7,331 nucleotides of DNA from Colimorpha sp045591485 (GTDB lineage Bacteria; Bacteroidota; Bacteroidia; Bacteroidales; P3). The translations under genes and the position numbers were made by a program. The notes below the pieces were generated by a model. The model saw nothing but the letters and a program-made list of their open reading frames with translations, was not told where the DNA came from and made no database searches. How positions within the stretch are numbered: position 1 is the first letter of the stretch; every line of letters begins with the position of its first letter. The stretch is taken from NCBI GenBank assembly GCA_045591485.1, contig JAZNSV010000021.1:1-7331 (forward strand). Reading direction: 5' to 3'. Below are positions 5,493-7,331 of the stretch, piece after piece.

Positions 5493-6460
5493 CAGTAGGA
5501 TTTCTTGTTTTTGTAGAGCAGGTAGATGAAGAGCGGAGCACCGATGATGGAGGTGATGCTGCCCACCGGCAGCTCGGCGGGGCGGAGAAGGTAGCGCGCC
5601 AGGGTGTCGCAGACGAGCACGAACAGTGCGCCGCAGAGCATGGAGTAGGGGACCACCTTGCGGTTGTCGGGGCCCGCCACGAGGCGCACGGCGTGGGGCA
5701 CGATGAGGCCCACGAAGCCTATGACGCCGCACGAGCTGACGGCGAAGGCCACCATCAGCGTGGTGAAGAGCAGCAGCACCCGCTTGACGCGCTCTACGTC
5801 GACGCCCATGCTCTGCGCCGCCTCGCTGCCGGCCAGCAGCAGGTTCAGGTCGCGCCCGTACCACAGCACCACGCCGATGCCCACGGCGGCCACCGGGGCG
5901 GTCAGCGCCACGTCGGTCCACGACGCGCTGCCGAACGAACCCATGGTCCAGAAGATGATGCTGTCCATCTTCTCCTGGTTCAGGACCATGAGGAACGAGA
6001 TGAGGGCCGAGATGAGCAGCGTCAGGCACACGCCGGTGAGCAGCAGGGTGGTGGTGTGCATGCGGTTGCCGATGGAGGCTATGCGATAGATGAGCCACAC
6101 GGTGAACAGGGCCGCGGCGAGGGCCAGTCCGCTCACCCCCCAGAGGGTGGCTTCGAGGCCGAGCAGTATGGCCACGGCCGCACCGAGCGAGGCTCCGCTG
6201 CTGACGCCCAGCACGTAGGGGTCGGTCAGGGGGTTGCGGAAGATGCTCTGGTAGGCTGCGCCGCAGACGCTCAGCACCGCGCCCACCACGACGCTCAGCA
6301 GCACGCGCGGCAGGCGCAGCGGCAGGAGTATGCGCTGCAGCCACTCGCGGTTCCACTCCACGTCGACGGCTCCCAGCAGACAGCTGCCAGCCATGGCCGC
6401 CAGCAGCAGCACGCCGAGCAGCAGCATGATCCATGGATTGGCCCTCCCGCTGCGTTTCAT
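5492..6460 (-). CDS. FecCD/BtuC-family ABC transporter permease
   Basis: This 322-residue polytopic inner-membrane protein would form the channel of the importer with the downstream ATPase. The first hydrophobic helix is at about 11-31, followed by the family motif LRLPRVLLSVVVGAVLSV (48-65) and QSIFRNPLTDPYVLGVSSGA (71-90). The coupling region is GVIGFVGLIVPHAVRL then GPDNRKVVPY (245-272). The C-terminal signature ELPVGSITSIIGAPLFIYLL is at 296-315. About ten membrane helices are expected in this family. The start at 6460 is fixed by the ATGA overlap with the dapB stop and by the usual charged N-terminus MKRSGR; an upstream open frame belongs to the dapB shadow. The pairing with dapB suggests joint transcription, not a shared pathway. 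Confidence 0.95.
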   Translation of the reverse strand: MKRSGRANPWIMLLLGVLLLAAMAGSCLLGAVDVEWNREWLQRILLPLRLPRVLLSVVVGAVLSVCGAAYQSIFRNPLTDPYVLGVSSGASLGAAVAILLGLEATLWGVSGLALAAALFTVWLIYRIASIGNRMHTTTLLLTGVCLTLLISALISFLMVLNQEKMDSIIFWTMGSFGSASWTDVALTAPVAAVGIGVVLWYGRDLNLLLAGSEAAQSMGVDVERVKRVLLLFTTLMVAFAVSSCGVIGFVGLIVPHAVRLVAGPDNRKVVPYSMLCGALFVLVCDTLARYLLRPAELPVGSITSIIGAPLFIYLLYKNKKSY

Positions 6461-7131
6461 ACGGCGAGTACGTCTTTCATGGTGTAGACCCCGGCTTTGG
6501 CCTTGGCCAGCCATTCGGCGGCCACCACCGCCCCTTGGGCCAGCCCCTCGCGGCTGTGGGCTTCGTGGGTCAGGCTGATGGTGTCTATCGGGCTGTCGTA
6601 GGTCACGGTGTGCGTGCCCGGCACCTCGCCCTCGCGATACGATGCGATGGGCACCTCGTCGGCCTTGCGGCGGCCGTGCTCCACTATCTGCTGCTGCAGG
6701 GTGATGGCGGTGCCGCTCGGAGCGTCGAGCTTGTGTATGTGGTGTGTCTCGCTGATGGCGGCGCGGTAGGCGCTGCCGCTCATCAGTGTGGCCAGATATT
6801 CGTTGACCATGAACATGATGTTCATGCCGAGGCTGAAGTTGGTGGCCGACAGCAGCGAGCCGCCCAGCCGTCGGCATTCGGCGCAGACTTCGTCGTAGCG
6901 GTCGTACCAGCCCGTGGTGCCGCACACCACAGGCAGCCGCCGCTCGAAGCAGCGCAGCAGGTTGGCCACCGCCGTCTGCGGTGTGCTGAATTCGACGGCC
7001 ACGTCGGCCTCGATGTGGTCGGGCCAAGGCTCGTCGCGGTCGATGGTGCAGACCACCTCGTGTCCCTGTCGGCGGGCGTAGTTCTCCACGGCGTGGCCCA
7101 TCTTGCCGTATCCTATAAATGCTATTTTCAT
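6457..7131 (-). CDS. dapB: 4-hydroxy-tetrahydrodipicolinate reductase
   Basis: DapB reduces 4-hydroxy-tetrahydrodipicolinate to tetrahydrodipicolinate with NAD(P)H in the cytoplasm, a step of lysine and diaminopimelate synthesis that feeds peptidoglycan. Seen: Rossmann motif GYGKMG (7-12), EFSTP (47-51), CGTTGW (70-75), NFSLGMN (98-104) and the catalytic segment ETHHIHKLDAPSGTA (128-142), with H130 and K134 in the positions of the proton donor/acceptor pair. The protein has 224 residues, shorter than the about 270 of E. coli, as in other Bacteroidota forms. The start at 7131 (MKIAFIGYGKMG) puts the Rossmann glycines at the normal place; an open frame extending upstream into the palindrome is not believable. 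It is the first gene of a coupled operon. Confidence 0.96.
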   Translation of the reverse strand: MKIAFIGYGKMGHAVENYARRQGHEVVCTIDRDEPWPDHIEADVAVEFSTPQTAVANLLRCFERRLPVVCGTTGWYDRYDEVCAECRRLGGSLLSATNFSLGMNIMFMVNEYLATLMSGSAYRAAISETHHIHKLDAPSGTAITLQQQIVEHGRRKADEVPIASYREGEVPGTHTVTYDSPIDTISLTHEAHSREGLAQGAVVAAEWLAKAKAGVYTMKDVLAV

Positions 7132-7161
7132 TGTCTCAGTTTCGATATGAAAAACCGGGTG

Positions 7162-7193
7162 CAAAAATACAAAAAAATACTCATCCAGCCAAA
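7162..7193 (-). promoter_or_regulatory. Bacteroidota-type promoter of the dapB operon
   Basis: On the - strand, TTTG (7190-7193) and TATTTTTG (7162-7169) are separated by exactly 20 bases, the same architecture as the recA promoter. Transcription would start near 7156, leaving a leader of about 25 bases before the dapB ATG. This is too short for a riboswitch. Confidence 0.85.
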
Positions 7194-7217
7194 TGCCGAC
7201 CCTCAAAAAACACAGCT

Positions 7218-7330
7218 CCTCTTCTGCCGTTGTACGATACATGTACGATATATGTACGATACTTGTACGATTGCCAATCGTACAAGTATCGTACATATAT
7301 CGTACATGTATCGTACAACGGCAGAAGAGG
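7218..7330. repeat. Perfect long palindrome made of 11-bp phased units
   Basis: Arms 7218-7273 and 7275-7330 are exact reverse complements around a single central base (7274). Inside the left arm, four 11-bp units with core TGTACGAT begin at 7230, 7241, 7252 and 7263; the right arm holds the same four inverted. The outer 12 bp (CCTCTTCTGCCG) are not part of the units. It lies 24 bp upstream of the dapB -33 box. A run of six Ts on the - strand (7205-7210) follows the stem after 7 bases, so a role as terminator of an unseen upstream gene is possible but not compelling. Confidence 0.95.
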
Positions 7331-7331
7331 T

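Noticed and set aside
4749..6434. A 561-residue open frame containing the transporter ATPase
   Set aside because: Residues before the ATPase start at 5492 are arginine/alanine-rich shadow of the permease gene in another frame; the family start MIELQHITVGFG fits exactly at 5492.
5492..7027. A 511-residue open frame containing the permease
   Set aside because: The first 189 residues are an out-of-frame shadow of dapB. The permease starts at 6460 by ATGA overlap.
7132..7217. A cobalamin or lysine riboswitch ahead of the dapB-transporter operon
   Set aside because: The predicted leader is about 25 bases, and no conserved riboswitch elements are seen.
7132..7296. A dapB start at 7296 inside the palindrome, giving 55 extra N-terminal residues
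   Set aside because: The extension covers the promoter and palindrome, has no Rossmann-compatible sequence, and displaces the GYGKMG motif from its normal position near residue 7.
7218..7330. CRISPR array or invertible promoter
   Set aside because: The 11-bp units have no spacers and are far too short for CRISPR repeats. The arms enclose only one to a few bases, so there is no segment to invert.

Overview
The window looks like a chromosomal contig from a member of the Bacteroidota, probably Bacteroidales. The evidence is a Bacteroidota-type RecA, TonB C-terminal and carboxypeptidase-regulatory-like domains, very weak Shine-Dalgarno sequences, and two promoters matching the Bacteroidota pattern TTTG-N20-TAnnTTTG, one before recA and one before dapB. 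Housekeeping genes are G+C rich; the middle parts of the left-hand genes are clearly richer in A+T. Both window edges fall in repeats: base 1 lies in a repeated gene head, and the last bases are the arm of a perfect palindrome. That is what a contig broken at repeats would look like.

Left region (1-2966, + strand). This is a compact operon-like array of four paralogous genes with a two-gene toxin-antitoxin-like pair inside it. Three paralogs share a head of about 65 residues with a C-x5-C-x3-C-x2-C motif, followed by a hydrophobic, signal-like segment ending near A-x-A. Their C-terminal parts differ: a TonB C-terminal domain in copy 1 (5'-truncated by the window edge) and carboxypeptidase-regulatory-like domains in copies 2 and 3. 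Copy 4 is a 49-residue protein holding only the Cys-motif head. Copies 1 and 2 also share a nearly identical 72-bp tail that runs past the stop codon. A small putative antitoxin and a ParE/RelE-like toxin sit between copies 2 and 3, and the toxin overlaps copy 3 by ATGA. The copy 1/2 junction carries what looks like a scar of the same toxin pair. The array ends at a strong terminator shared with the convergent recA.

Right region (2984-7331, - strand). recA has its own promoter. Upstream lies an apparent operon: dapB (lysine/peptidoglycan precursor synthesis), a FecCD/BtuC-type permease and a FecE/BtuD-type ATPase, joined by ATGA and TGATG overlaps. After a 70-bp gap with heptamer repeats comes an unrecognised 177-residue membrane protein. 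No substrate-binding protein or outer-membrane receptor for the transporter is present, so its substrate (iron-siderophore, haem or cobalamin) cannot be fixed. Upstream of the dapB promoter lies a perfect inverted repeat with arms of about 56 bp, built from four 11-bp units per arm.

The most unusual parts are the modular paralog array with homogenised flanks and swapped cores, the toxin pair with its apparent deletion scar, and the phased-repeat palindrome.
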